DNA of 64,000 bases from Oegoconia quadripuncta (Eukaryota > Arthropoda > Insecta > Lepidoptera > Autostichidae): contig OX438743.1 of assembly GCA_949316235.1 (NCBI GenBank), positions 15,063,771 to 15,127,770 of the forward strand. The letters run 5' to 3'. A program made the position numbers and the translations under genes. This document shows, one piece after another, positions 30,632 through 41,834 of the stretch. The stretch's first letter is position 1, and each line of letters opens with the position of its first letter. Under the pieces are notes generated by a model. That model was not told the DNA's origin. It was given only the letters and a program-made list of their open reading frames with translations, and searched no databases.

Positions 30632-32300
30632 CAGGGCGTCCCAAAGTTATGGGACATGAAGGGGAAGTACCTTAAATATCGTAGATAGTGAATTTTGCTC
30701 AAAGAAGACTTTATGTTATTTTTAAAAGTTAGTAATTCTGCATTCATAGATTTTCTAAAAATTATTTGCTTCGGCTGGGAATCGAACCGACTCAAATGTG
30801 AAAAAAAAAACACCCTACTTTTATGATGCCAATCGAAAGAATAGCTAAAAAATAATAACTCTGCCTAAGTAACATAGTATTTTAAAAGAAAGGAACAACG
30901 TGAAATTAATCATTTTAATCAAATAAAAAACATACATGAAACTGCCGTAGTCAATTAAGTAGGTATTTTTTTGTAAATTAATTAATTAAATGCTCAAAAT
31001 GTGATCCCTCTTGTCTTACGCAAATCGCCAATCTTTTAATGAGCCCGCTGCCTGTTGATTTTCTAATCATTTTATGGTGAACACTCGATGTGATATGGCA
31101 CAATTCTGTTTGCAACTCGCCTACGTTCTCGTATCGCTTTTTGTATAGCATATCTTTCACGTATCCCCAAAAGAAGAAATCTAATGGTGTGAGGTCCGGG
31201 GATCTGGCCGGCCATCTAATCGGTCCATTTGTACCAATCCATGTAGGAAAACATTCATTTAGAAAATCTGCTGCTCTCCGACTATTATGAGCCGGAGCTC
31301 CATCTTGTTGGAAAATTAAGTTTTCTTGCTCCGCCGCGGAATGGTTTCTTATCTTATCCCTTAAAATTTGAAGTATTCCTAAATACTTTTCTGTGTTCAA
31401 GGTTCCTTGGTAAAAATGGATTAAGAAAACCCGGTTTTTTAAAAGTCCGCACCAACAGTTGAGTGAAAAACGCACTTGGTTATTTGTCTATCAGGATATT
31501 TTACGCCATACCACCGCAAACTTCTAGAGATATCTTTATCGTTCAAAAAATATGCTTCCATTAGATCAAAACTTACTTGATATGCCATGTTCGCAATAAA
31601 TTAACACAATAACACTTGTGTAAGTGAATTGAGACTAAACAGATCAATATCCGAAAAACAAACGCTCGCACATACTGTTCCATTTTCAAATTTAAGAACA
31701 ACATTTAAAAATATCACTTCTTTTTAAAATATCTTAAAAAGTATGCATTCAAACAAACGCTGTCATAAACTGTTCCATTTTCAAATTATAAATTATTTAT
31801 TTTTGTTTTTAATTTGCCTTCTGTCTAGCTTACAGAGGACGTATTGAAATACAAGTTTTATCATTTCATCTACACGTGCACTTATAATAAGGAAAACTAT
31901 GTTAGTACCTATTTTATGAAGTGGGTACTTATTTACGAATAATCAATGCTATCTTTGGAATGATAATATCGCTACTTTTCGAACGTCGTCGGCAATAAAT
32001 AACTTTCTTGAAATTTGACTCAATCATTTTATGTTGTTCCTTTCTTTTAAAATACTATGTTACTTAGGCAGAGTTATTATTTTTTAGCTATTCTTTCGAT
32101 TGGCATCATAAAAGTAGGGTGTTTTTTTTTTCACATTTAAGTCGGTTCGATTCCCAGCCGAAGCAAGTAATTTTTAGAAAATCTATGAATGCAGAATTAC
32201 TAACTTTTAAAAATAACATAAAGTCTTCTTTGAGCAAAATTCACTATCTACAATATTTAAGGTACTTCCCCTTCATGTCCCATAACTTTGGGACGCCCTG
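30632..32300 (-). mobile_element. Tc1/mariner-superfamily element with very long TIRs (about 270 bp)
   Basis: Begins CAGGGCGTCCCAAAGTTATG and ends with its inverse, flanked by TA at 30630-30631 and 32301-32302. The inverted repeats stay alignable for about 270 bp (30632-30905 against 32030-32300), differing at few positions. The 1669-bp element carries a truncated transposase in the middle. Confidence 0.9.
30978..31475 (-). pseudogene. Truncated Tc1/mariner-type DDE transposase (D40D spacing)
   Basis: 165 codons at the C-terminal end. IFQQDGAPAHNSRRAADFL carries the second catalytic Asp and IRWPARSPDLTPLDFFFWGYVKD the third, with 40 residues between them, unlike the 34 of mariner or Glu at 34 of Tc1. 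The first Asp and DNA-binding domain are not in this frame. About 100 bp upstream (31480-31590 on the minus strand) a diverged, frame-shifted piece may continue the protein. The spacing and WPARSPDLTPLD motif match a group of insect DDE elements often found with long TIRs; I do not assign a named clade. Confidence 0.82.
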
Positions 32301-32450
32301 TATAATAGTGTATATCTATCTATAAAGAACATTCTGCTCTGGTTTATTATTTTATACTTTTCAGTTATTCTTATTATTATTGCAGTAGTTTAATTAAATT
32401 ATTTTTTCCGGGTTTTTTGAAGTCGTTTTTTTTTAAATCTTTTTTATTTC

Positions 32451-32540
32451 ATCTAGACCCAAAGATCCAAAGGCCTTAGGGTTCTCCTGAATTTGCACAA
32501 ACGACTTATATTAATCACTTATATTAATTATAATAATAAT
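32451..32540. other. Spacer
   Basis: Short AT-rich spacer between host repeat H and the next SINE. Confidence 0.3.
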
Positions 32541-32794
32541 AAATAATAAATATTTTCTGCACATACACACAGCGCCATCTAGTTCCACACTAAGCAACTA
32601 GGCTTACATATGGATACCAAATGGTTGATAAACTACACAAACACATTTTTTTTGTAAATAAATACATAAATAAATGAAAAACATCCATAATCCTGTATTC
32701 ATCATACAAACATATGCCCCTAGCGGGATTCCCACCCGCGACCTTTTGGTATAGCGGTCAGAATTTTTAACCACTACATCAAACAGGTCGTCAA
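32541..32794 (-). repeat. SINE family 1, full-length copy with damaged B box
   Basis: Same order as 14298-14566. The B-box region reads GGGATTCCCACCCGCGAC on the plus strand where the sister copies have GGGATTCGAACCCGC, so the internal promoter is probably impaired. Confidence 0.85.
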
Positions 32795-33340
32795 TTATGG
32801 CTCGTTTCCTTACCAAACGTTAATTCCAATTAAATTGTAAAAAAAATCCATGAAGGAACATTCATAAATCGATATATTTATCGATAATTTCTTAAACAAA
32901 CACATAAAGCATTCACCGAAAGTCTAAATTGCCTAACGATACAATCTGAAATAGTTTCGTCCCGAATTTACGAGTTAGCTCTCCACAAAGCATTCTTCGT
33001 CAAGAACGAACGGCATTTTTGTCGGACACAATATTCTTATTAGTTTCTAAACATGACCATTCCATTTCAATTCGAGCTTTAAATGTGAATATATTTAACA
33101 TTTTATTGAGCTATTATTCTTTATAGGAATGGTATTCGTATTTATAAAACATTTTAAAACAAATAAAAGCCTTTACCTATTGCCTAATATATGCCTATAG
33201 ATTTTAAATACAATTTATATTGTTAGCAACGTCCAGAAAAAGTACTCCGAGCCGTCTAATTAAAAAGTGAAACGTATATCGACTAAATGTGTGCGCAATG
33301 AAAAGTATCCACATATTATGAGGTACTAAGTTACATACAT
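32795..33340. other. Non-genic stretch
   Basis: AT-rich, no repeats shared with the window, no coding frame. Confidence 0.35.
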
Positions 33341-33342
33341 AT

Positions 33343-33585
33343 CTTCACGACCTTTATCCCAAAATGGGGTGCTCATGAGATATCCCAAACATTGTTTGAA
33401 ATAACATCCACGGTTCACTTTACGAAATATACAGAAATCTACACGTGACAAGGGGTGAGTCCATCGTCGTTGAAACGTGCAAACCTATGATTTTTTGGTG
33501 GGCAGTCCCTTAGTCGCCTTTGTCGATACGCACGGGAAAAGACGGGTTGATTCTATTTTTTGTACGAAACCACACAGCACTAAAA
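33343..33585 (+). repeat. Dispersed repeat R4 (ACGACCTTTATCCCAAAATGGGG...)
   Basis: Shares GATATCCCAAACATT, CACGGTTCAC, ATACAGAAAT..ACAC.TG, GAGTCCATCG, GCCTTT..CGA and CGGGAAAAGACGGGTTGATTCTATT with 58700-58965 (plus), and in reverse with 15395, 42105 and 55655. It resembles the 3' end of an insect LINE; no coding part is kept. Confidence 0.6.
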
Positions 33586-33852
33586 GATACATCAGTCACA
33601 GTGTCAAACACAAAGCACCCGTCATTCTTGTCGAGGGTTAAAATAAAAAGAAACATCTTGCTGTCAAATTGCCAAAGGCTAAGTAAATAAAGTTCTTCAT
33701 TTACTTACTAATTTAATAATCAAAGGTATAACGAGAATATATCGGATGAGATTTTTTACCGTATCTAAGGAAAAAAATAGGACATAGGTGAAATAGAAGG
33801 TATTGACATAGGTAGTTTATTTTTTATTTTATTTTTTCAAAACCAGCATTTA
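33586..33852. other. No feature seen
   Basis: AT-rich spacer. Confidence 0.3.
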
Positions 33853-34136
33853 AATAAATAAATAAATAAATAAATATCCTTAGACATACACACAGCGCCA
33901 TCTACTTCCACAGTAAGCAACTATAGGCTTGTGTTGTGAATACTAGATGGTTGATATACTACATAAATACATATATTTTTTTTGTAAATAAATACTTATT
34001 ATAAATGCAAAACATCCATAACTCGGGTACACATGTCCGTATTCATCACACAAACATATGCCCTAAGCGGGATTCGAACCCGCAACCTCTTGATATAGCG
34101 GTCAGAGTTGCTAACCATTACACCAAACAGGTCGTC
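33853..34136 (-). repeat. SINE family 1, full-length copy
   Basis: tRNA-like head at 34060-34136 (minus-strand B box GGGTTCGAATCCCGC) and a tail beginning at a (TAAA)n tract at 33853-33875. It is very close to 14298-14566. Confidence 0.87.
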
Positions 34137-34600
34137 ACATTTAGCCTTGTGTCATTTGACGATCGCATTTGTAGCCTACTCCACATAATTACATCATTAT
34201 ATTATTTTACATTTTACAGCCTTTTATAGTCCCCCCCACTCTCAAAACATCAGTTTCAAATAAATTTCGCATGATAGGATCCCTACATATCCTGCCAGTC
34301 GCATATCAATCTCCAACTGGCGCAACCATCGATGATGGTTATGAAAAAAAAAATCTTCCTATGCCAATAACTTCTATTTCACTTACCTAATCTAACTAAT
34401 AACGTATATGGTAAGAAAATAGGATGCGATAAGGCTTTTTCTGACAGGTCCTAATTGAACCAAGGGAAATCTATTTTCAATAAGCACTTAAATACCCCAA
34501 AACCCTGAAGAGCGATGTCCGCTATTCATAAATGACAAAAGAATCTGAGATAGCTTTCAATTTGGCTAACATTCAACATATTTTAATAACAATAGATTTA
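34137..34600. other. Non-genic stretch
   Basis: Nothing recognised. Confidence 0.35.
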
Positions 34601-34639
34601 ATACGACTGATCGGTAAAGTGGGCAGTGACATGGCATCG

Positions 34640-34712
34640 ATAGCAGCGGTTGCGGGTTCGAATCCCGCTAGGGGTAAACGTTTGTGTGATGAATACGAAT
34701 AACATAGGTTAT
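34640..34712 (+). repeat. SINE family 1, head fragment
   Basis: GGTTGCGGGTTCGAATCCCG then CTAGGGGTAAACGTTTGTGTG matches the B-box part and linker of the family-1 SINEs. The body is replaced by the Helitron-like sequence that follows. Confidence 0.7.
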
Positions 34713-34896
34713 AATGGTATGCTTCGCCTGCGTGGAATAAATTTAACGGGATAAAAAATATCCTACGTCTCAATCCAGGTTATATTCTACTTATATACCA
34801 AATTTCACCCAAATCCGTTCATCCGTTTCGCCTTGATTGATCAACAAGCCAACAAACAAACATATAAACTTTCGAATTTATAATATTAGTAAGATT
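34713..34896 (-). mobile_element. Helitron-like remnant
   Basis: TTCGCCTGCGTGG ... AATCCGTTCATCCGTTTCGCC ... CTTTCGAATTTATAATATTAGTA. The last part inverted is the ACTAATATTATAAATxCGAAAG beginning seen at 17498, so the element lies on the minus strand. Same family at 42510-42650 and 36127-36720. Confidence 0.55.
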
Positions 34897-34904
34897 TATA
34901 TATT

Positions 34905-35180
34905 GGGCATCGGTGGCTCAGCGGTTAAGATACGGTCTCCCAATTTGGAAGGACCGGGTTCGATTCCCAGGCAGGCCACGTACCAATGAGTTTTCATTAT
35001 TAATTTAATTACTTATGCGTATTTATCCGACTGCTCATAAACGGTGAAGGAAAACATTGGGAGGAAACCTGCATGCTTGAGAAATAAAAAATCAAAGGCA
35101 TGTGAAATCCCCAACCCGCATTGGGCCAGCGTGGTGGACTACGGCCCATACTCCCTCATATACGAGTGAAGGCTGAAAAG
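34905..35180 (+). repeat. SINE family 2, tRNA-headed, near full length
   Basis: The head has A box TGGCTCAGCGGTTAAGA and B box GGGTTCGATTCCC, with GGTCTCCCAATTTGG between. The body includes TTATCCGACTG, GGTGAAGGAAAACATTGGGA, AACCTGCATG and GGGCCAGCGTGGTGGACTA. The second copy is at 50555-50810. Confidence 0.82.
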
Positions 35181-35267
35181 TGGGATGTTTACGGGCAACT
35201 AACAGAATCGTTGTAGTTACACGAAAATGTTCTTAATGGAAGCTCTACTTAATTTTTGCAAATATGA

Positions 35268-35487
35268 TTTTTTTTTATGTACAACGGGTTGGTACTTGAC
35301 CTCAATCACACCTGATGTTAAGTGAAGATGAGGCCGAAGGTGGAAGCGTACTGACCCGGAAACCCAAATATTTGGGTAACTGGCTATCTTATCTCTGACA
35401 ACCGGAACACAACAATGCTATTAACATTGCTGTTTGGCGGCAGATTTAGATAAAATGGTGGCCTACCACCATCCTGCCATCACACAT
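35268..35487 (-). repeat. SINE family 3, body only, minus strand
   Basis: GGGTTGGTACTTGACCTCAA, CACCTGATGTTAAGTGAAGA, GGAAGCGTACTGACCCGGAA and TGGCTATCTTATCTCTGACA match the reverse complement of 50219-50548. Confidence 0.75.
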
Positions 35488-36126
35488 TTTGGAACAAGGT
35501 AATGCGCCGGAACATCGGCAATTTACACAAAATCTTTTTTATGTTAATTGATCCTTTTTCTTATAAGGATCAAAAGACTATCAAATCGACTAAGGCTTAG
35601 AGTATTGGAAATGTCACAAAACGCAAAAAACTTTCCCATTCGTGAGGAATTCCATATATTCATTTTATTTTTATTTATTCTTTCATATTACTACTATGTG
35701 CGCCTTTAAAATCTTTTCCCCACATACTTTGGATTTATATCCCCAGCCAGAGCTACTCGTATAGAGATCTGTAATCCGACAATATCATGCGACTCTACCT
35801 AATAGGAACACAAACGGACCGACGGTAAACGCATTAACCGACTGTCGGATCATTCCAAACTCACTGGCTACAATACCCGGACAAGTATCTAAATCCTTCG
35901 ATAAAACGCCGCATCAAACGTATATAAGTAGATACGCATTTACCGGTTTTGCTGCGGTGAACTCTACACCTAGTCTTGGGCTCCGAACAAATCTCTGATA
36001 GCAAGATTTGTCTAAAATTCCACTGTTTACTTATTCTGGAAAGATTTACACTTGCACATAACTAAACGCCTTAAGAAATTTAGATTAATATTCGAACGAT
36101 TTACTACCAACATTATATGAGACAAT
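35488..36126. other. Non-genic stretch
   Basis: No recognised repeat or coding frame. Confidence 0.35.
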
Positions 36127-36720
36127 AGCTCTTGCCCGCGATTTCGTTGGCATGGAACATTTAATCGTAGTCGGTTCACAAAAAAATTTTGCCTATATAT
36201 TGGGCCTTTACCTATGATATTGGAATTTTTTTTTTTCGTTAATCATATGTACCAATTCCTGCGATTATCAAAGCTATATCCAAATTTGTTTTTTATTTGG
36301 AAAATGAAATATTATTTCAAGGTTTCACATGAAATATTTTTTAATTTCTGGGCTAAATCACATAATAAAAAAATTTGAACAGAGCTCTTTTCATGTGCTT
36401 CCCATAATCATTTCTTAGATTCGCTGAAACTTTTATAAAGCGGTTACTTTTAGAAATTAACGCTGCCTATAATTAAGTTAATGTTATCCGATAATACACA
36501 CAAAGTTTAGCAAAATTCGGATTTGCCGTTCCCAAAAAAAATCAAATGTTTGTATGGAGAAAACAGTCTTAATGAAATTCTTCATGCAATACGCCCATTT
36601 CATTGGTAAGGACCTAATATTAATCCAGGTTCTAATCTATCTACCAACCAAATTTCAGCGAAGAGGTAACAAACACACACACAAACTTTCGCATTTGTAA
36701 TATTAGTGGGGATAATGTAA
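36127..36720 (-). mobile_element. Helitron-like remnant carrying a nested MITE
   Basis: The left end TAGCTCTTGCCCGCGATTTCG is a degraded inverted Helitron 3' end. The right end CTTTCGCATTTGTAATATTAGTGG is the inverted 5' start. The MITE at 36201-36617 interrupts it. Confidence 0.6.
36201..36617 (-). mobile_element. Mariner-derived MITE, 417 bp
   Basis: Ends TTGGGCCTTTACCTATGATA and, inverted, TTAGGTCCTTACCAATGAAA, with TA on both sides (36199-36200, 36618-36619). The interior matches 17093-17482 in reverse: CATATGTACCAATTCCTGCG, GAGCTCTTTTCATGTGCTTC, CATAATCATTTCTTAGATTC. No coding capacity. Confidence 0.82.
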
Positions 36721-36739
36721 CTAATGTACCTACTTATCC

Positions 36740-36917
36740 ATATTTCCACACTAATAGTATGTCCTTCCGGCTTTCACGCCCAAACTGCTGAACCGATCGT
36801 AAAGGAATTTAGCAAATATATAGCCTGAAACCTGGAGAAGGACACATACCTACTGCTTTTTAACCAATTTCCAAAAATTATGATAAATCCACGTGGGCGA
36901 CTCCACGGGCTGAAAGC
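36740..36917 (+). mobile_element. Small Helitron-like remnant
   Basis: Starts CACACTAATAGTATGTCC, has the GAACCGATCG..AAGGAATTTAG segment that aligns to GGACGGATTTGGATGAAATTTGG of other copies, and ends GGGCTGAAAGCTAG|T. Confidence 0.5.
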
Positions 36918-37849
36918 TAGTAGTAAATGATTAAATAAAAACTTATGCGTAGAGAAATATATTAAAGAATAGTCTAGATAATAAAAGCAAGTAGAATAAC
37001 GTGTCTACGCACCTTATTTGTCTAAATAAGGTGACGAGTCAATTGAAAGTGATGAGTGAACGAAAGGAGTGAATGAGTGAAAGTGGCGACTAGGCACGGA
37101 AATCATAGCTTTACTCTACCCACATGTGTTCTATGTGTTAGGACTAGTTATTTAAACGGAGTTCCCAATTTTCTATTACATGTTGTGAATTTAAAAAATA
37201 TAAAACAATTCCATAATATTTTAATCAACTTTCATGCATCATATGCCACGAAGGCCCCGATCCACATAATTAAGAATCCACGTGACATTTCATTTTGTTT
37301 TATTCCCAATAAATCTCTGTCCGCTTAAATAACATTATCTAACGGCCGTAAATATCGGCCATTATCGAAAGCCCTTCAAAATTCCACGCGGTGTTTTTGA
37401 ACGACGCGAGGGAATGACGCGTCAACTCCATCCACGAAGAAAAATATTGAGACAACAGACCGAACAGGGCCAGTGGAGAGCCCTCCACGGCGACATAATG
37501 GCTTTTCATTGAATTCCTCTTGCTTTCTTTTGTTTATATCCCATAATGTTTCGATTGGAGCATGATGGAGGGCGGCCGTGATTACTTTAATAACAAAGAG
37601 CTGGCACAAAGGACGAGAGCTGAAATTATGTGCGGGGTCGATCTGTATGGTTCTCACGTAGCGTGCTCTGGGCACGTCATGTTACCTGTTGTATGAGACA
37701 TTTAAATATTATCAACTCCAAAATAATAAGTTCATAGAATTTTATTCCATTAACTTTATGACTACCAAAGTAGGCTGTAAATTTTTAAGTTATACATAGA
37801 ACAATGAACATTGGTTCTAAAACGTCTGGTGTACTGTGCGAAGAATGTG
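36918..37849. other. Non-genic stretch, one unresolved GC-richer segment
   Basis: 37376-37675 is an open 99-codon minus frame with moderate GC content, but the peptide has no domain I know. It could equally be non-coding. No repeat was matched. Confidence 0.3.
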
Positions 37850-38045
37850 ACAAGCCGTATTTCTACCTGACTGCCCAAGAAAGGAGGGTAATGTTTTTCG
37901 AGTGTATGTATGTGTGTATGTCCGTTCCTTTGGCGCATCTTGTAGCTTAACGGGCTTGATCGATTTCGATGTTATATTCGTCTTGATCCCTGCAGTATAC
38001 ATTTCATGGCAAAAAATTCAACATGGCGTCCGCAAAATATAAAAT
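37850..38045 (-). repeat. Dispersed repeat R1, minus copy
   Basis: AAAGGAGGGTAATGTTTTTCGAGTGTATGTATG, CTTGTAGCTTAA and GCGTCCGCAAAAT are the inverse of the R1 segments at 40372 and 61485. A diverged second copy follows at about 38090-38200. Confidence 0.5.
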
Positions 38046-38309
38046 ATACAGGCGAGTTTTGTTTTTAATTACTTCAATAGTTATATACCCGATTGCCACC
38101 GGAATGAGGATAATGTTTTTAGGTGTATTGCATGTTTGTAGATTTTAATCTTAAGTCCTGTAGCTTCAAGCGAATGGCTTAAAGGACTTTGAAGTAGTAA
38201 TAGTCTTAGATCCCTTTTAAATACCCCTCAGGCAGTGTGGTACGACAACGTTGTCTGACATATCGGACGACGAGAAATTTTAATTCCTTGCTATCCGACA
38301 TGTCGGGCT

Positions 38310-38510
38310 ATCGAAAGGTATGATGTGTTTGACGGCGTTGTGTATGTTGTGTGTGTGTGGGTATGTATCTCAGTAACACGTGGTCCAATTTGAGTGCCGC
38401 TTTATTATATTAAAGACTAAACGAGGGGACACGTTATTAGATATTTGATAAAAATCGGATAAGGCTTCTCGAAGGTTGTTTGTTGTATTTGGATGACATC
38501 ACAGTCTTCC
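38310..38510 (+). repeat. Dispersed repeat R3
   Basis: TTGACGGCGTTGTGTATG, TGTATCTCAGTAACACG, AGACTAAACGAGGGGACACG and GATAAAAATCGGATAAGGC match 17720-18060. Confidence 0.55.
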
Positions 38511-40060
38511 AGGGGTTTTAAAATTTCTAATTTATAGCTAGTTATATGGTTGTTGAGATTAAGTTGGAAGCAGCCTGCATCCAGCGCCTTCCCGCGACCT
38601 TCATCAGGAAGTCCTTTCAATAGTGGACGTCCTGTCGTTGATATGATGATGATGCTACAGATTATGGTTTGGTGATATTGTTATTCACGAGATAATAAGT
38701 AGGTAGTATCTAATATAGCACACGGCACGAATCGCAAACACAATCTTATCACTGACTAATTTACAAAAAACGAAAAAAGATATGACAATGTGTTTTAACG
38801 AAAACGAGTAAATATAGGTAAGCAAATCAAACAGATAAACGATGACAACACCATTTACATGGAAACATAAGAAGTCATACCTTCTAGATTTCCTTTGTGA
38901 ACACATATACTCCTGTCCCATTGCCACAAGGGCATTAGCTATGGAAGCCTCGCCCCAACGGAAACAAAACGCATTTCTTTATTCATTTTAAAATATGTAC
39001 TTTGGTACTACAGAGGCGTCGCGACAGTGCCCGGCGATATGTATGCAACACGGCAAAGGGACACGCCGTTTGATATGGTTATTACATCCTTTGTGGAAAG
39101 GATAAAGAAGCCGTTGAAGCCGGTTCTAGGATCCGTTGAGAGATTTGTCTTCGTGATACGCTAAAATTTGAAAAGAACCTCGGAATAGATGCGTGGTCGG
39201 CCTCCTTGGAAATGGTAATGATACAAAATCGGGACCTGTTTAAAGAATGGTGTTGAGAGAAATTGAATTCATTGTGTAAAAACTGGATATATCTTGATTG
39301 CATTGTATTGGTGTGATTTATATGATCCTAAAATTATTCTTACTTCAATTTAAGAAGTAAAAATAAGAAAAAAAAGTGTTTTTTTTCCTCTATCACCATA
39401 TTTATCACAACAAGTATAACAACACAAGTCAAGGACTTTACAAATTAATGAAATCCCTTCGAGAAATACATTCTACAGTGCCCCGTCGTCTTTTAGCTCG
39501 TCTTGATCATCACTGTCGTGTCCCCTGATATACATTATGTATTGTTACTATTTTTCCTACCATAAACTCATGCGTGCAAATAATGTCTACGAAAATTTGC
39601 ATTACACATGCACGAACATACATAAATTATTCTTACGATTATGGGCAACCTGACATACTGAAATTGCTTTATGCAAGTGCTGTAAAACACCCCGTTTCTC
39701 CGCTAATGTCCAGTTAATAACTACATCCCGTCCAACCGCCTGGAAAGGCATTGTAAAGTAAAACGGTTGTTGCGTTTACTGTAATATGGCCAAGTTTACG
39801 ATCCTTCGACCCAACCTCCAATACGGCCAATTAAAATTCTATTATGAACCCTGAAACGTTCCACGTGACACGTTTGTTAAGAAACACAAGTTATTTAATA
39901 AACTATCGGGTAAGTGAATGCAATAAATTATTAACAAGGTAATTAAAACCTTAAACGAGGTACTAACATCCACATATAGGTATACAACTTTATCAAATAT
40001 AAATATATATTACACTCTTAGAGTAAGCAACTGTAGAGAAATCACAGACTTAGAATACTC
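38511..40060. other. Non-genic stretch
   Basis: 38560-38655 (GGACGTCCTGTCGTTGATATGATGATGATG) resembles a LINE 3' end also seen at 58550-58590. No other repeat or gene is supported. The 80-codon minus frame at 38685-38927 has no recognisable domain. Confidence 0.35.
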
Positions 40061-40187
40061 AGGCTCGTATTAATAAACCGTTCTCAATATTGAGATGACC
40101 TTAAGTTGAAGCTTGAGAATCTGTTGAGAATAGTATCGAGACTGCGACTCGATCTCAATCTTAAGATCGATTTATTAATACGGCCCT
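40061..40187. mobile_element. Fold-back MITE-like element
   Basis: GGCTCGTATTAATAAACCG at the left and CGATTTATTAATACGGCCC at the right are inverted repeats of about 33 bp (continuing TTCTCAATATTGAG / CTCAATCTTAAGAT), enclosing about 60 bp rich in TTGAG. No target duplication was clear. Confidence 0.65.
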
Positions 40188-40371
40188 AAGTATAGAAGCA
40201 GACCTAAAATAAGGAAGTTTCCATACATATAGGGATAACTTTGGATACAAGCAATATTTATATTTATTAAGTAGAAGTAGTTGAAAAATTCCTCGGAAGA
40301 TATGAAGCTAACAAAAACTAATGTAACTAATTTAAGTATTTAAAAATAAAAAAAATCGATAGCATGTTTTG
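40188..40371. other. Spacer
   Basis: AT-rich, nothing recognised. Confidence 0.3.
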
Positions 40372-40575
40372 CATTTTGCGAGCGCCATATTGGATTATTA
40401 CGATAAAAAGTATCGTAAGATATTCTAGGGATTCAGACGAATCGAACGACACCTTGCGCTTAAAAATCGGTCAGGCCTTTTAGGCTGCAGGAGGTAACAT
40501 AGACATTTATAATATCATACTTACACACATTCTTACATACATACACACACTCGAAAATATTACTCCTTGTTAGCG
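40372..40575 (+). repeat. Dispersed repeat R1
   Basis: GAGCGCCATATTGGATTATTACG ... GAACGACACCTTGCGCTT ... ACACACTCGAAAATATTACTCC aligns in order with 11865-12085. Confidence 0.5.
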
Positions 40576-41834
40576 CAGTAAAAAGAGTATTTGTTTTTTA
40601 TGATTAACATCCAGTTAATCGCGTTTGACCACAATCTCACCTGATGGAAAGTGACGACATGGTAGACGATAAAGCACGCGATCCGAGTAGAGGTCTATAG
40701 TCACCCTGCTCTTGTAAGGTTGGTAGTCAATTCCAGATCTCAATTAGGAAAGTTTAAAATAAAAACTCGTTGCTCTTTCGTTGACTTCAGTGCAGTCAAT
40801 GGATCAGTAGCTATCAAACTGTATAAAGCTGTGGATACATAAATCACATTCTCAAAGAAAGACGCACTTGCAAATGAATATAAAGGTCTAGTGTAAGTAC
40901 AGATGGTACCTACGAGTGGTATTTATTTTGAGCACCCAAATAAACATTACAATGCTATGTTACTTTAAGCAACTACAACTAATAACGGTAAACCTTACGA
41001 GAATAAAACGCTTACTATACGAGCTTTTACTATTAGTTACCTTTAAACTAACAAGCTCTTAAGTGCTTTTTGTTATTGCATATTCTTGGGCAAGGCCTTC
41101 CCTAAGAACAATGCTGTAGAGTGTTCAGCCAGTATTTGCTGCTTTAGAACACTGTACTGGCAGGATTGGAGATTATCGCTCACATAATTTGGAACGTTCG
41201 GAATTCTATTACAAGAGAATCAGTAAATATAAGACAAGCTAACCAATAAGTCAAAAATTCTACGAAATATTTTTATAAATAAATAAAACATATTTATTCA
41301 CGACAAAGTTAATTTAACAAGTAATTAATTGATAATAAATTAGGTCAAACTGTGACGAAAAGGTAGAGACTCAGCAGATTTGCTGATTTTCAGTCCCCGC
41401 CCCAAGTAGAGTAGTTGCTGCCACCAAGGAATTAATTACTATTACTCTATGAATAAATTTAAACATTAACTAAAAGTAAACAAAAACAATAATCTATATC
41501 TAAAATCAACTCAAAAACAATTGCAAGTGATAAACCATAAAAAGTTAGTCACGAGAAGGTATCATAGGTAGGTATTTGGTAAAATTTCAATACTTATGTG
41601 TGAATGTGCGAGTGAATTTATTGTTCTCAAATTATTATTACTAATTTAATAAATTTAAATCATATCCGAATCATACTGGCAGAGAAACACCCGTCCAAGA
41701 AACTGTATGTAAGGTAAAAAAGGTAAAATTATAGTATATCCATCCACCGATACAAAGATATGAGCGACAAAGTTAACATCTAAGTGTGTCATAATCTCCA
41801 AAAATTCGCCGTGTGTTTCACCACGCAAAAAAAA
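40576..41834. other. Non-genic stretch
   Basis: 40600-40720 (CAATCTCACCTGATGGAAAGTGA) and 41300-41450 (GACTCAGCAGATTTGCTGATT) look like degraded LINE 3' ends. No frame of interest. Confidence 0.35.

Larger units (their letters stand above)
30443..32450 (+). repeat. Host repeat H, plus-strand copy, split by a Tc1/mariner element
   Basis: Begins TTAACCGACTTCAAAAAAGGAGG, continues TTGTGTATTTTATAGGCTA and AAAGTACCTATTGTATAT to TTCTCATTATA at 30629. After the inserted element it resumes TAATAGTGTATATC to GGTTTTTTGAAGTCG at about 32430. It is the inverse of 21835-23914. Confidence 0.8.

Noticed and set aside
37376..37675. 99-codon minus-strand frame as a host exon
   Set aside because: No domain recognised and no splice or composition evidence strong enough; mentioned only in the stretch description.
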